A stretch of DNA of 64,000 bases from assembly GCA_023055425.1 (NCBI GenBank), contig JALGPY010000006.1, positions 73,440,127 to 73,504,126 of the forward strand. The letters are read 5' to 3'. The DNA is from Linanthus parryae. Lineage: Eukaryota > Streptophyta > Magnoliopsida > Ericales > Polemoniaceae. Below the pieces are notes generated by a model. That model was not told where the DNA came from. It worked only from the letters and a program-made list of their open reading frames with translations, and did not search any database. The position numbers were made by a program, and so were the translations under genes. This document shows, piece after piece, positions 32,783 through 42,701 of the stretch (its first letter is position 1; each line of letters begins with the position of its first letter).

Positions 32783-33119
32783 ATACGATCGGAAACATGG
32801 AAACAGCAATAGACTGGATTCCAGGAATGAATGATATTCGCGTAAAAGATCTTCCAGCGCTTTTGTGGAAAGATCTAGACCCGAACGAGGATGTACTTTA
32901 CATGTCCCTCGAAGCGTCACAGAAAGCCCGGGAAGCATCAGCTATCGCGTTTCACACTTTTGAGGCACTAGAGCAAGATGTTGTTGATGCCCTTAGATCT
33001 ATTTTCCCACATATTTACACAATTGGTCCTCTCCAACTGCTGCTTAATAATCTCGAGCGGGATAGTCCCCGATTAGGCTCTATCGGGTACAATTTATGGA
33101 AAGAAGATCCCCGGTGCAT

Positions 33120-33646
33120 TGATGCAGGAAGAATTTTGCCAGTTTCAGAAAAGCTGTTTCGGTCCATACGCAGAATAAGGGGCAGAATTGAAGGATTGAT
33201 GAACGGGGTCGAACCATACATGAATCTGACCAGAAACGACGTTCTAAACATAACTCGTGACTTTAGTCACGAGCACCATGCTGATTTGGCAAAATTCAGC
33301 TGTTTAGGGCACGAAATCGTCAATTTGCTATTTTTAGTAATAATCTTTTGGTTAATTAGGAGGTCAATTTAAACCCGATTTGGGTCAATCTTTTTCCAGT
33401 ATGCTTTTCTTTAGTAGGACTTTAATTCAGAATAATTATTAAGATTTTGCTATTTTAGGTAAATTTTAGGTTTTTGGCTATTTAAGTCCGGCTTGTGGAC
33501 TTATTTCATCAGTTAATTGAATATTGAGTTTATTTAAGAAAATTTGGTGTTTTCTATGAACCCTATGGAGGTTCTTTCATGATTTTCCTTCCATCTTCGT
33601 TGCTTCTTGCTGCTCCCATAAAACGCCTCGATTCAATTCGGCGTCA
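33120..33646 (+). repeat. TRIM LTR 1
   Basis: TGATGCAGGAAG ... CGGCGTCA, 527 bp. It differs from LTR 2 by t/c in the hairpin loop (near 33263) and one missing A near 33331. A TATA-like CTATTTAAG lies near 33478. A hairpin CTCGTGACT-tt-AGTCACGAG is at about 33253-33272. Confidence 0.9.
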
Positions 33647-33648
33647 GT

Positions 33649-33660
33649 TGGTATCAGAGC
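33649..33660 (+). promoter_or_regulatory. TRIM primer binding site (first unit)
   Basis: TGGTATCAGAGC two bases after LTR 1, complementary to initiator tRNA-Met. The second unit has the same site at 34707-34718. Confidence 0.9.
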
Positions 33661-33693
33661 TCAGTTCGACGTGGGAAGAAGATCGTCATAACC

Positions 33694-33996
33694 ATGGTGC
33701 GTGGACGACCTGGCGGCTGCGGGCAGGTTCCAGTTGAGGAAGCCCCCCAATGGGAAATTAACCTCCAAGGGGTTATGATGATGGTGTCGAAAGGTCAAGC
33801 ATTGGATCATGACTTGGAGCCCGCGTTCGAGATTGCATTCAATCGCGAGCGTTATGGAGGACCAAGTTCCATGATCGACGAGCTAGATTCTACGGGTATG
33901 TTTCAAATCGAACATATTTTTCGTGATGCAATCTTTTACAGGCGTATTTCTAAATTATGTGAATCTGAGGTGGATTGGAATCCCTCCGGTTTATGA
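33694..33996 (+). pseudogene. small gag-like remnant frame in the TRIM internal region (first unit)
   Basis: A 100-codon frame begins MVRGRPGGCGQVPVEE and is repeated exactly at 34752-35054. A second overlapping frame (33923-34417) passes through the acidic segment DDYGDGDEIAYDDEE into the LTR. These look like joined leftovers of a Ty3 gag-pol start and end after a large internal deletion. No known domain is complete, so a protein function is doubtful. Confidence 0.45.
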
Positions 33997-34162
33997 TGAC
34001 TATGGAGATGGCGATGAAATTGCATATGACGACGAAGAGACGAAATTTGAATTAAACGAGTCAGTAGTTTTTCCGTTCAAGGTTCCATCCTTCTATTGTG
34101 ATCCTTTCTTGGTGGAGCGGATCATTCAAGTTCCTAAATCGAACTCGAGGACGAGTTCTTTT

Positions 34163-34176
34163 GAAGAGGGGGTGAC
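34163..34176 (+). promoter_or_regulatory. TRIM polypurine tract (first unit)
   Basis: GAAGAGGGGGTGAC directly before LTR 2. The identical tract lies before LTR 3 at 35221-35234. Confidence 0.85.
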
Positions 34177-34704
34177 TGATGCAGGAAGAATTTTGCCAGT
34201 TTCAGAAAAGCTGTTTCGGTCCATACGCAGAATAAGGGGCAGAATTGAAGGATTGATGAACGGGGTCGAACCATACATGAATCTGACCAGAAACGACGTT
34301 CTAAACATAACTCGTGACTCTAGTCACGAGCACCATGCTGATTTGGCAAAATTCAGCTGTTTAGGGCACGAAATCGTCAAATTTGCTATTTTTAGTAATA
34401 ATCTTTTGGTTAATTAGGAGGTCAATTTAAACCCGATTTGGGTCAATCTTTTTCCAGTATGCTTTTCTTTAGTAGGACTTTAATTCAGAATAATTATTAA
34501 GATTTTGCTATTTTAGGTAAATTTTAGGTTTTTGGCTATTTAAGTCCGGCTTGTGGACTTATTTCATCAGTTAATTGAATATTGAGTTTATTTAAGAAAA
34601 TTTGGTGTTTTCTATGAACCCTATGGAGGTTCTTTCATGATTTTCCTTCCATCTTCGTTGCTTCTTGCTGCTCCCATAAAACGCCTCGATTCAATTCGGC
34701 GTCA
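34177..34704 (+). repeat. TRIM LTR 2 (central, shared)
   Basis: 528 bp, preceded by a polypurine tract and followed by a PBS, so it serves as 3' LTR of one unit and 5' LTR of the next. Contains the hairpin CTCGTGACT-ct-AGTCACGAG. Confidence 0.9.
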
Positions 34705-35234
34705 GTTGGTATCAGAGCTCAGTTCGACGTGGGAAGAAGATCGTCATAACCATGGTGCGTGGACGACCTGGCGGCTGCGGGCAGGTTCCAGTTGAGGAAG
34801 CCCCCCAATGGGAAATTAACCTCCAAGGGGTTATGATGATGGTGTCGAAAGGTCAAGCATTGGATCATGACTTGGAGCCCGCGTTCGAGATTGCATTCAA
34901 TCGCGAGCGTTATGGAGGACCAAGTTCCATGATCGACGAGCTAGATTCTACGGGTATGTTTCAAATCGAACATATTTTTCGTGATGCAATCTTTTACAGG
35001 CGTATTTCTAAATTATGTGAATCTGAGGTGGATTGGAATCCCTCCGGTTTATGATGACTATGGAGATGGCGATGAAATTGCATATGACGACGAAGAGACG
35101 AAATTTGAATTAAACGAGTCAGTAGTTTTTCCGTTCAAGGTTCCATCCTTCTATTGTGATCCTTTCTTGGTGGAGCGGATCATTCAAGTTCCTAAATCGA
35201 ACTCGAGGACGAGTTCTTTTGAAGAGGGGGTGAC

Positions 35235-35762
35235 TGATGCAGGAAGAATTTTGCCAGTTTCAGAAAAGCTGTTTCGGTCCATACGCAGAATAAGGGGCAG
35301 AATTGAAGGATTGATGAACGGGGTCGAACCATACATGAATCTGACCAGAAACGACGTTCTAAACATAACTCGTGACTCTAGTCACGAGCACCATGCTGAT
35401 TTGGCAAAATTCAGCTGTTTAGGGCACGAAATCGTCAAATTTGCTATTTTTAGTAATAATCTTTTGGTTAATTAGGAGGTCAATTTAAACCCGATTTGGG
35501 TCAATCTTTTTCCAGTATGCTTTTCTTTAGTAGGACTTTAATTCAGAATAATTATTAAGATTTTGCTATTTTAGGTAAATTTTAGGTTTTTGGCTATTTA
35601 AGTCCGGCTTGTGGACTTATTTCATCAGTTAATTGAATATTGAGTTTATTTAAGAAAACTTGGTGTTTTCTATGAACCCTATGGAGGTTCTTTCATGATT
35701 TTCCTTCCATCTTCGTTGCTTCTTGCTGCTCCCATAAAACGCCTCGATTCAATTCGGCGTCA
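35235..35762 (+). repeat. TRIM LTR 3
   Basis: 528 bp, one visible substitution from LTR 2 (aaaacttgg for aaaatttgg near 35658). Its end CGGCGTCA abuts the right TGCAT target duplicate. Confidence 0.9.
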
Positions 35763-36734
35763 TGCATCCAGTGGCTTAACTCCAAGGAACCAAGCTCCGT
35801 TGTCTACGTTAATTTTGGGAGTATTACACTTATGTCCTTGGAACATCTAATAGAGTTTGCTTGGGGACTAGCAAAAACAAACTACGCCTTCCTCTGGATT
35901 ATAAGGCCTGATTTGGTAATTGGCGAGTCTGCCATTTTGCCATCAGAGTTTGCTGAGGAGACTAAGGAAAGGGGGATGATAGCGAGTTGGTGTGATCAAG
36001 AGGAGGTTTTGAACCACCCTTCCGTGGGCGTGTTTTTGACGCATAGTGGTTGGAACTCAACTGTTGAGAGCTTGTCCGCCGGAGTTCCAATGATCTGTTG
36101 GCCGTATTTTGGCGACCAAACAATTAACCGCAGTTATGTTTGTCGAAAATGGGGGGTTGGAATGGAGATTGATCAAAATGTGATGAGAGACGAAGTGGAA
36201 AAACTTGTAAGGGGGGCCATGGGAGGAACAAAGGGGAAGAAGATGAAGGATAAGGCTATGGAGTGGAGGAAGTTGGCGGAAGAGGCTACTTCTGGGCATG
36301 GATCATCTTCTTTGAATTTGGACAAATTGGTGAATGTATTGCTGTCCGATTACCAAAAATGTTCCAAGAGTAGGCAAAAGTCTGAAGAATACTCGGTTCA
36401 GCCAGGCACCGGATCATAAATTAGTTCTCGTCCTAATAATTTCGGAGATTTTGTATCCGATTGTTAATACTATGAGAGAGCACTTAAGCTTTTATCATGA
36501 AGAACGAATACAACACAAACGTGTACTAAGGATGATACGTGGAAACCTAAAATCAACGCTTAAAGCCTAGCATAGAAATAGCAATCACCCATTATCCCTC
36601 TTGGCACTTTTAATGCTAAACTTCGGTTTCTTTCATTATTTCCACAGAAGTGATCTCATCCAAAGTTAAATCTGTACATGAAAACCGCAACATGAAATTT
36701 ATCTCAGAGTTTCTTCTGCAAACACAATGGTCTA

Positions 36735-37090
36735 AGTTCATGTGGATGATATCTTGGTCGTTGGTAGTGATTATGATTTTATCAATGAAAAACGCATTTT
36801 GGCTTGAAGTCTCAGATAAGGGTTCTGCAATAATTCTGCATCTTTCTAAGTATGCTCCTACTATGGTCTTTTCTACCACAAGCTAAGCTGCTGATGCTCA
36901 ATGAATTTCTCACCTGATTACTGAAGATTGTCACTTCTTCAGAAGAATTGACGGTGGCATTCAGTAGTTAACCACTACACGGCTTGATGTAAATGTATTG
37001 TGCCAACACATGCACTCTCCGTTATCTGAAGATATTCGGGACACAAAAGGAACTTGCGGTACATTGAGGGCACAGTGAATAGTAGTATTC
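36735..37090 (+). pseudogene. decayed Copia RT to RNase H fragment
   Basis: One frame gives the catalytic HVDDILVVGSDYDFINEK (36740-36795), then stops. Another gives LTTTRLDVNVLCQHMHSPL and a following RYLKGT-like stretch (about 36965-37070). These are the RT active site and the RT-RNase H connection of Copia elements. No LTR was found with it. 36420-36730 holds nothing recognisable, and 37100-37700 only T-rich and unassigned sequence. Confidence 0.65.
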
Positions 37091-37787
37091 AGTTTCACAA
37101 GAGTTTTAGTTTCTGAAGATTGAACCCCAACCCTGAGAGTCCGCCACTCCCAGCACTGGGAATAGTGGATGAGGTAAATCGTAGGATGGCCTCAGCTAAC
37201 CTGGGTGCCTAAAAGCTTAAAAGGAGCCCGCGCCCCATTTTCTTTTTCTTTCTTTTTTTATTTATTTTTTTCTGAGAACAGGATTCGAACTCCCCCACCC
37301 CAAAATCATGTTGGTAGAGTACAAGTAGTTGGTAGTTGCATAAATATATGGTGATGATTTTGATACAGACACGTATGCCTAGTTTTTATACAGAAGAAAC
37401 GTCATCGAAAGCTACTTCTGTAATGCAAGCTGGAACATGACATTTATCTCATCGACTTTCTTGTTGTTTTTAGCCGCTACACAAAGTTGACTAAAAAGTA
37501 GCAGAATTACCATTCAACGCATTCAATGATAAAAAAACAAATGGCTTAAGACCAAACTTGACTTGATCACTGCTTTCATCATTTAGTCATTCAAGAAGAT
37601 AAGATCAAGATTATTATAACAACAAGAAGACAAGTCAGTAATGCAACTTGGGTACAGAACTGATAATACAACTTATCCTAAAATACACACTACTCATATA
37701 TTGGAATTCCGTATTTTAGGAAAGGGTTCGTAAACTCACAAATCGAAAGCCAGAGAAGAGAGAAAAGAGGAGAAGTTGATTCGCGTT

Positions 37788-39580
37788 ATGGCAGAGAGTG
37801 ACAGGCCTCATGCGGTTTGCATACCATTCCCAGCTCAAAGCCACGCCAAGCCAATGATGAAACTAGCTAAGCTCCTTCACCACAAGGGCTTCTACATAAC
37901 TTTTGTCCACACTGAGCACAACCAAAAGCGATACACCAAAGCCGGTGGACTTGATCCTGATGATGATTTGCCTAACTTCAGGTTTGAAACAGTTCCAGAT
38001 GGGCTTCCACCTGTATCAGACACCGATGTGCCCCAAAGTTTTCCTTCCCTCTGTGGATCCTTTAGAAGGAGCTTCTTAGCACCTTTCCGCGACCTCCTTG
38101 GGAAACTTAATGGTAAAAGAAATGCTAATGACTCGAACTCTCCACCCGTGACTTGCATTATTTGTGATGGTTTGGCAGCTTTTGCCATCACAGCTGCTCG
38201 AGAACTCAGTATCCCAGTGGTATCATTCTGGACTTACCCTGCCTGTGCTTTCATGAGCTTTTTCCATTATCGAGCTCTTCTTGATAAAGGTCTTGCACCA
38301 CTAGAAGGTATGTACTTCTTCTCTTCTCTCTGAATCTTCACAGTTTTGACTTTTAACGCTATTCACTTGGTCACTTTGTTCAGTGATTTGATTAATAAAA
38401 CGATCCAAATTCGATAATCTTTGCATCATGTTGTAAAGTACAACACCATGAGAAAATTACAAAAATAAATGTATCGTTTTGCTATCTAAATCACCGGGTC
38501 AAAGTGACCTGGTTAGGGGAAAAAGTCAAATTGTGAACATTCACAGAGAACATATGTAGTATAATATTGATTTTTTTTTTTTTTTTTTCATTTTTTTCTC
38601 TATGTCTCGTCACTAATTTTTCCTCTTCATAATGCACAGATAAAACTGACAACTTAGAGACTGCAATAGACTGGATCCCAGGAATGAAAGATATCCGTGT
38701 GAAAAATCTTCCGGCGATTGTATGGAAAGATTTTGACCAGAAAGAGGAAATATTCAACATGATGATCGAGTCAGCACAGAAAGCTCGTGAAGCATCAGCC
38801 GTTGCTTTTAACACTTTCGACGAGTTAGAGGAAGATGTTGTGAATGCTCTTAGAGCTATTTTCCCATCCCTTTACACCATTGGTCCTCTTCAATTACTCC
38901 TTAACCGTGTTTTGGATAACCACGATCAATTAGACTCAATCGGGTACAATTTATGGAAAGAAGACCGTGAGTGCCTCCATTGGCTCAACTCCAAGGAACC
39001 AAGATCAGTCGTGTACGTTAATTTTGGTAGTTTCGCGTCACTGTCCTTGCCACAACTATTGGAGTTTGCTTGGGGACTTGCAAGAACCAAGTATTACTTC
39101 ATGTTGATTGTTAGGCCTGATTTAGTAATTGGGGAATCCGCGAAATTACCAGAAGAGTTCTCAGAGGAGACCAAGGAAAGAGGATTGATAGCGAGTTGGT
39201 GTCCACAAGAGGAAATTCTGAACCACCCTTCTGTTGGGGTGTTCTTGACTCATTGTGGGTGGAACTCGACGATTGAGAGCTTGTCGGCTGGAGTTCCAAT
39301 GATCTGTTGGCCATGTTTCAGCGATCAACCAACCATTCGTAGTTATGTTTGTGGAAAGTGGGAGGTGGGAGTCGAGATTGATCGCGATGTGAAGAGAGAA
39401 CAAGTGGAAATACTTGTGAGGGAGATGATGGAGGGGGAGATTGGGAAGAAGATGAAAAAGAATGCTATGGAGTGGAAGAAACAGGCAGAAGAGGCCACAT
39501 CAACAGATGGATCGTCGTCTTTGAATCTCGACAAATTGGTGAATGTGCTGTTATCAACCAATGTATCGATCCAAATATGA
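37788..39580 (+). CDS. UDP-glycosyltransferase of the UGT85 type, gene 2, apparently intact
   Basis: Exon 1 is 37788-38307 and exon 2 is 38640-39580, joined in phase 1 (CTA GAA G / AT AAA), giving 486 residues, the normal UGT85 size. The start ATG at 37788 gives MAESDRPHAVCIPFPAQSH; an upstream in-frame ATG is absent. His19 is the catalytic base and Asp127 (IICDG) its partner. The N-terminal half binds the acceptor; the C-terminal half holds the canonical PSPG box at residues 360-403, with WCPQ, THCGWNST and a final DQ, which favours UDP-glucose. Relatives include 7-deoxyloganetin glucosyltransferase-like and cyanohydrin glucosyltransferases; the acceptor is unknown. No signal peptide or membrane segment is seen, so a cytosolic enzyme is expected. 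It is a tandem paralogue of gene 1, 1.4 kb upstream, with the same intron position. Confidence 0.93.
38308..38639 (+). other. intron 1 of UGT gene 2 (332 bp)
   Basis: Donor GTATGT at 38308, acceptor AATGCACAG ending 38639, with a T-rich tract (38570-38600) before the acceptor. Splicing restores the UGT frame across the phase-1 junction. Confidence 0.9.
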
Positions 39581-39639
39581 AGTCTGGACACTATAATTTA
39601 CCAATAAGATAGTGTTTTATTTATCCCTCTTTTCAGGAA

Positions 39640-40025
39640 AATGTCATGCCATTGACCCGACCCGCGTGCCAATTTGGCACGGCCCGCCCCGAACCGGCCT
39701 AAACGTGCCCCAAGCACGATCCGCTCCACCCTCCGACACGGCACGGCCCGCTCAAAGGCGGGCCTAGCCCGTGGAACGCTCGGGTCATGATCCTCCTCTA
39801 GCCAACCCGGCCCGGCCCGTCCCCCCGGGCCGTGCACAACCCGCACAAACACGGCCCCTCTCACACGATCCGTGCACGACCCGCCCCCTACAACCTGGCA
39901 CGTGCCGAGTTTCTAGAATTTTCGACCAGGGCACGGCCAGGCAATCATGTGCACGGCCCGCCCCCAGCAAGCCTAGCCTCAGCACGCTCTAAACCCGGCA
40001 CGGCCCGTCCTGCTGCCACCATAAT
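39640..40025. repeat. GC-rich block of repeated GGCACGGCCCG-like words
   Basis: A 380-bp stretch much richer in G and C than its AT-rich surroundings, containing many variants of cacggcccg and its inverse. Open frames here on both strands are composition artefacts. Such blocks occur as dispersed plant repeats; I cannot assign a family. Confidence 0.5.
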
Positions 40026-40060
40026 TTATAGGCAACACTGGGAGAAATTTTGTTTTCTCT

Positions 40061-40212
40061 AAGAGTAAATTTGACGTGGTACGCTAATCCATACACCACA
40101 GGACACACAGATAAGAAAGAGAATTAGAGGGAGACAAAATATAGTTGATTTCTTACATGTACTGACATGTCCTGTGCTGTATGGATTAGAGTACCACGTC
40201 AAATTTACTCTT
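40061..40212. mobile_element. 152-bp MITE with about 45-bp inverted ends
   Basis: The left end AAGAGTAAATTTGACGTGG... and the inverse of the right end agree over about 45 bp with two visible mismatches. No clear target duplication flanks it. Just to its right, gcaagcaataattac occurs twice (40215-40257) and a third partial caaatttactcttgg follows, so short duplications accompany it. No coding capacity. Confidence 0.75.
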
Positions 40213-40335
40213 TGAGCAAGCAATAATTACTATCACTCTTGGAGCAAGCAATAATTACGTCAAATTTACTCTTGGAGCACTCCCATAATCTGTAATGATA
40301 TCGCAATGGAGATATTCCCCATTACCCATTTTCAC

Positions 40336-40520
40336 CTAGGGCTGGCCATGGGCTTGTCCGGGTTGGATTGGGTCGGTCCAGACCGGACCGGGTTGGATTG
40401 GGTCGGGCCAGACCGGGCTAGTGTTTTGAAAACATGAATCTAGGCCCAACCCAACCCAGTCTGGGGCAACACTCGAACCCAAGCCCGACCCATTTTAAAA
40501 ACTCCAAACCCAAACCCAAC
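40336..40520. repeat. GGGTCGGG-rich dispersed repeat
   Basis: Begins ctagggctggccatgggc and has repeated gggttggattgggtcgg and aacccaaccc words. The opening resembles ends of common plant hAT-type MITEs, but no matching opposite end was found. Confidence 0.35.
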
Positions 40521-40639
40521 CCGTGGGCCAAAATAATTTCAATAATTATTTAAACCAATAACTTCAAAAATTTAAAAGGTACTTAGCAGTACGTTAAATA
40601 CAAATATAATTGGAATTAATCATGCATTTAACGCATTTA

Positions 40640-40935
40640 ATAAATTCAACCCGTGCCGCTGTCTGTAAAGAAACGAGAAAGCTGGCATGGCCTTAAGCTG
40701 TAACTGAAACTTCTCCTCTAGCTCAGGATGGATGAAGTTGTGTGTTGACCCGCTTTCGATAAGAATCGAGGCCTCGCACCTGGATATATACCTTGAGAGC
40801 TGTAAAGAACCCATCTGGTCACAATTGATCATGGTGAATAGACTAGAAGCATCAATAGCAATGACAAACTCTTCCTGAGGTGACTGAGATCAGTGTCGTC
40901 GCCCTCTAGAAGTAGAAACTTCTCCTCGCATGGGC
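40640..40935 (-). pseudogene. Ty3 protease fragment
   Basis: The minus-strand frame gives ILIESGSTHNFIHPELEEKF (Asp of the active-site D-S-G replaced by Glu) preceded by SPQEEFVIAIDASS. This is the retropepsin region of a plant Ty3 element. Nothing else of that element is visible nearby. Confidence 0.7.
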
Positions 40936-41129
40936 ATTGCAACAACACTCAGTATCTGTCTTACCATGCTCAAAAAGAGAAACCAAATCCAAGTGGATTC
41001 AAAAAATGGTTAAAAGTATCTCAAGAAACAAGTAGACTATGAGTTATACCATCGAACTAACAGTTCAATAGGTGTAAACTTGTCGAACTAACTGTTTGAT
41101 GGTCGAACTGATTATTTCAAAAACCTATA

Positions 41130-41157
41130 CCCTAAACCCTAAACCCTAAACCCTAAA
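41130..41157 (+). repeat. interstitial telomere-type repeat
   Basis: Four perfect CCCTAAA units, the plant telomere motif, far from any chromosome end evident in the window. The surrounding 41020-41330 has many diverged tcgaact words and no gene. A run of 16 G lies at 41420-41435. Confidence 0.85.
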
Positions 41158-41639
41158 AACCATCGAACTCCTTGTTCGAAACATCGAAGTCTTTATTCTA
41201 TGGCCTCTTCCGGAACATACAAACTTCCCCCATTAAACACATAGTTCTACAGTCGAACTCATAGATCAATAGGTATATTCCTTCATATTCTGAAACAACT
41301 CTATCGAGCATATAGCTGGATATGTCAAAATCTGAGTTCGATGGTGTTGTTGCTGGTTTAGTACTTCACCTAGCATTTTTTAAATTTGAATGTATACGGT
41401 TCGCCCGACCGTATGATTTGGGGGGGGGGGGGGGGTGTTGCAGTATAAAGACAATTGCCTCCCCTAAACTTATGTTTCTGAAAAGTACAAAACAGTCCCC
41501 CAGAAGAACACCTGCGGTATTCACAATATACACCCGCCACAATTGATTCCAATCATGAATGTAAGCAATCAAGTCTCAATTTTGTCAGTCAAAAACGAAT
41601 CAGGAGGAGATTTAGCGCATACCCAGTCCAAGAAACGGG

Positions 41640-42240
41640 AAAAATAGTTGAGGAACAGAGGGGTCGGGTCTCCCATCGTGGGTCTCGGTGGTGGTGGCCG
41701 ACGGCGATGTTATGGCAGCTTCTGGGCGCAAATCAGGAGCTATACGTGCCCCTTGGACCTCCAGGAGATGATTGTGGGTGATTTTGGGAGGTGGGTGTCC
41801 TTGCTTTGGCCGGGATCGAAGCTCCGCCGGGAAAAATGGTGGCCGGTGGTGGTGGCTCGGAAACTGCCGGAGCTTCCACTGGTGGTGGTGCTCGTGGGTC
41901 TGGAGAATTCAGAGAGAGTGAGATAGGGAGAGAAGATGTGAGAGAAACAGAGGGAGGGAGAGAGAGAGAGAGAGAGAGTGGCGGTGGTGGTGTTGTCCGT
42001 CGGGGAAGGTATGCTGCTGCAGCTGTTGTGTTTTTTGCCGGATAAATCAGAGAGAAAGAGAAGATAGACTGGGACAGAGAGAGATCGAGAGGGATAAAGG
42101 GGAGGCAGAGAATGTGATGGACGGAGGTGGTGATGGTGGTGGCGTTGATGGGGCTTGTGGCGATGGAGGGCCTAGTGATGGTGATCTGGTTGGTGCTGGT
42201 GATGGTGAGGAGAGAGAATGTTCTTTTTAAAAAGTGGGAC
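41640..42240. repeat. low-complexity purine-rich and GGTGGT-rich DNA
   Basis: Contains an AG run (about 41957-41980) and many ggtggtggt words. Open frames on both strands are Ser/Pro/Leu- or Gly/Arg-rich and carry no domain. It may be part of a non-coding transposon, but no ends were found. Confidence 0.5.
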
Positions 42241-42360
42241 CCACATATTTTGATAGTTAACAAACCAAAACCATTACCATTTTATGTCAAATCTCCTACT
42301 TCTTTTTCTTTCATGTCTACATACCCCATTACTAAAGGACATGATATCCATTTTGCAACT

Positions 42361-42641
42361 TAGTATCGGGTTGGATGACCCGAGAATAAACCCGGTTGCT
42401 GATCCGGGTCTGTTGGCGAAACTGGGTTGTTCAAAGGTTCTGGTCTGTGTTGCCAGAAAAGATAATCTGAGACATAGGGGTTGGAGTTACTGTGAAGCTC
42501 TAATTTGAGGAAGACTGATTGGAGTGGTTTGGTGGAGATTGTGGATACTGAAGGGGAAGGTCATGTGTTTCACTTGGAGTCCTTCTTCTCAGAGCTACTG
42601 ATTTGATAAACAAGATCGTCTCCTTCATTAGCCATGGTTAA
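42361..42641 (+). pseudogene. C-terminal fragment of a plant carboxylesterase (CXE, alpha/beta hydrolase)
   Basis: The frame reads LDDPRINPVADPGLLAKLG, CSKVLVCVARKDNLRHRGWS, YCEAL, then after a frame change near 42503 DWSGLVEIVDTEGEGHVFHL, and after another near 42590 TDLINKIVSFISHG and TAA. These match the end of GID1-like carboxylesterases, including the catalytic Asp (ARKD) and His (EGEGHVFH). The N-terminal part with the HGGG motif and nucleophile Ser is absent; the sequence before 42361 is unrelated low-complexity DNA. Two frame changes make it non-functional. Confidence 0.8.
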
Positions 42642-42701
42642 GGAACTTGTCCAACTTTTCATCATAACCCTCTTTTTTTGGTACAAAAAGAGAGCAAAGC
42701 T

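Larger units (their letters stand above)
33120..35762 (+). mobile_element. TRIM retrotransposon with three LTRs and two internal units
   Basis: Structure: LTR (33120-33646), internal (33647-34176), LTR (34177-34704), internal (34705-35234), LTR (35235-35762). It is flanked by a 5-bp target duplication TGCAT (33115-33119 and 35763-35767). Each internal unit starts with a TTGGTATCAGAGC primer binding site and ends with a polypurine tract. There is no protease, RT or integrase, so mobility must depend on enzymes from another element. The internal units end with a segment encoding NSRTSSFEEGVTDA, wording typical of the C-terminus of plant Ty3 polyproteins, so the parent was probably a Ty3 element. 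The LTRs differ from each other at only one to three positions. Confidence 0.93.
31681..36419 (+). pseudogene. UDP-glycosyltransferase of the UGT85 type, gene 1, exon 2 interrupted by a TRIM
   Basis: Plant UGTs move sugar from UDP-glucose to small molecules in the cytosol; UGT85A relatives act on iridoids, cyanohydrins or alcohols, but the substrate here cannot be told. Exon 1 is 31681-32212 (FPAQSH with catalytic His24; partner Asp131 in CILADA). Exon 2 is 32783-33119 and, beyond the insertion, 35768-36419. The three pieces sum to 1521 nt, 506 residues, with no stop or frame change. The 44-residue UDP-sugar (PSPG) box is at residues 364-407, ending in Gln as in glucose users. It has two odd residues: WCDQ instead of WCPQ and HSGWNS instead of HCGWNS. 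The insertion splits codon 290. As it stands, transcripts would read into the TRIM and truncate before the sugar-binding box. Confidence 0.9.

Noticed and set aside
33120..35475. Overlapping frames of 164 and 60 codons in the TRIM
   Set aside because: They cross from internal region into LTR and repeat exactly with the element. The LTR part is non-coding by position.
37100..37340. Possible SINE or tRNA-like sequence (ggattcgaactcc at 37281-37293, near a T-rich tract)
   Set aside because: Only a B-box-like word is visible; no matching A box at the right distance, no target duplication and no cloverleaf could be drawn.
39598..40062. Several Pro/Arg/Gly-rich frames on both strands
   Set aside because: All six frames are open because of the GC-rich repeat words; no conserved segment.
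41733..42263. Minus-strand 176-codon frame
   Set aside because: Ser/Thr/Pro low-complexity caused by AG and GGT repeats; no domain, intron signals or neighbours support a gene.
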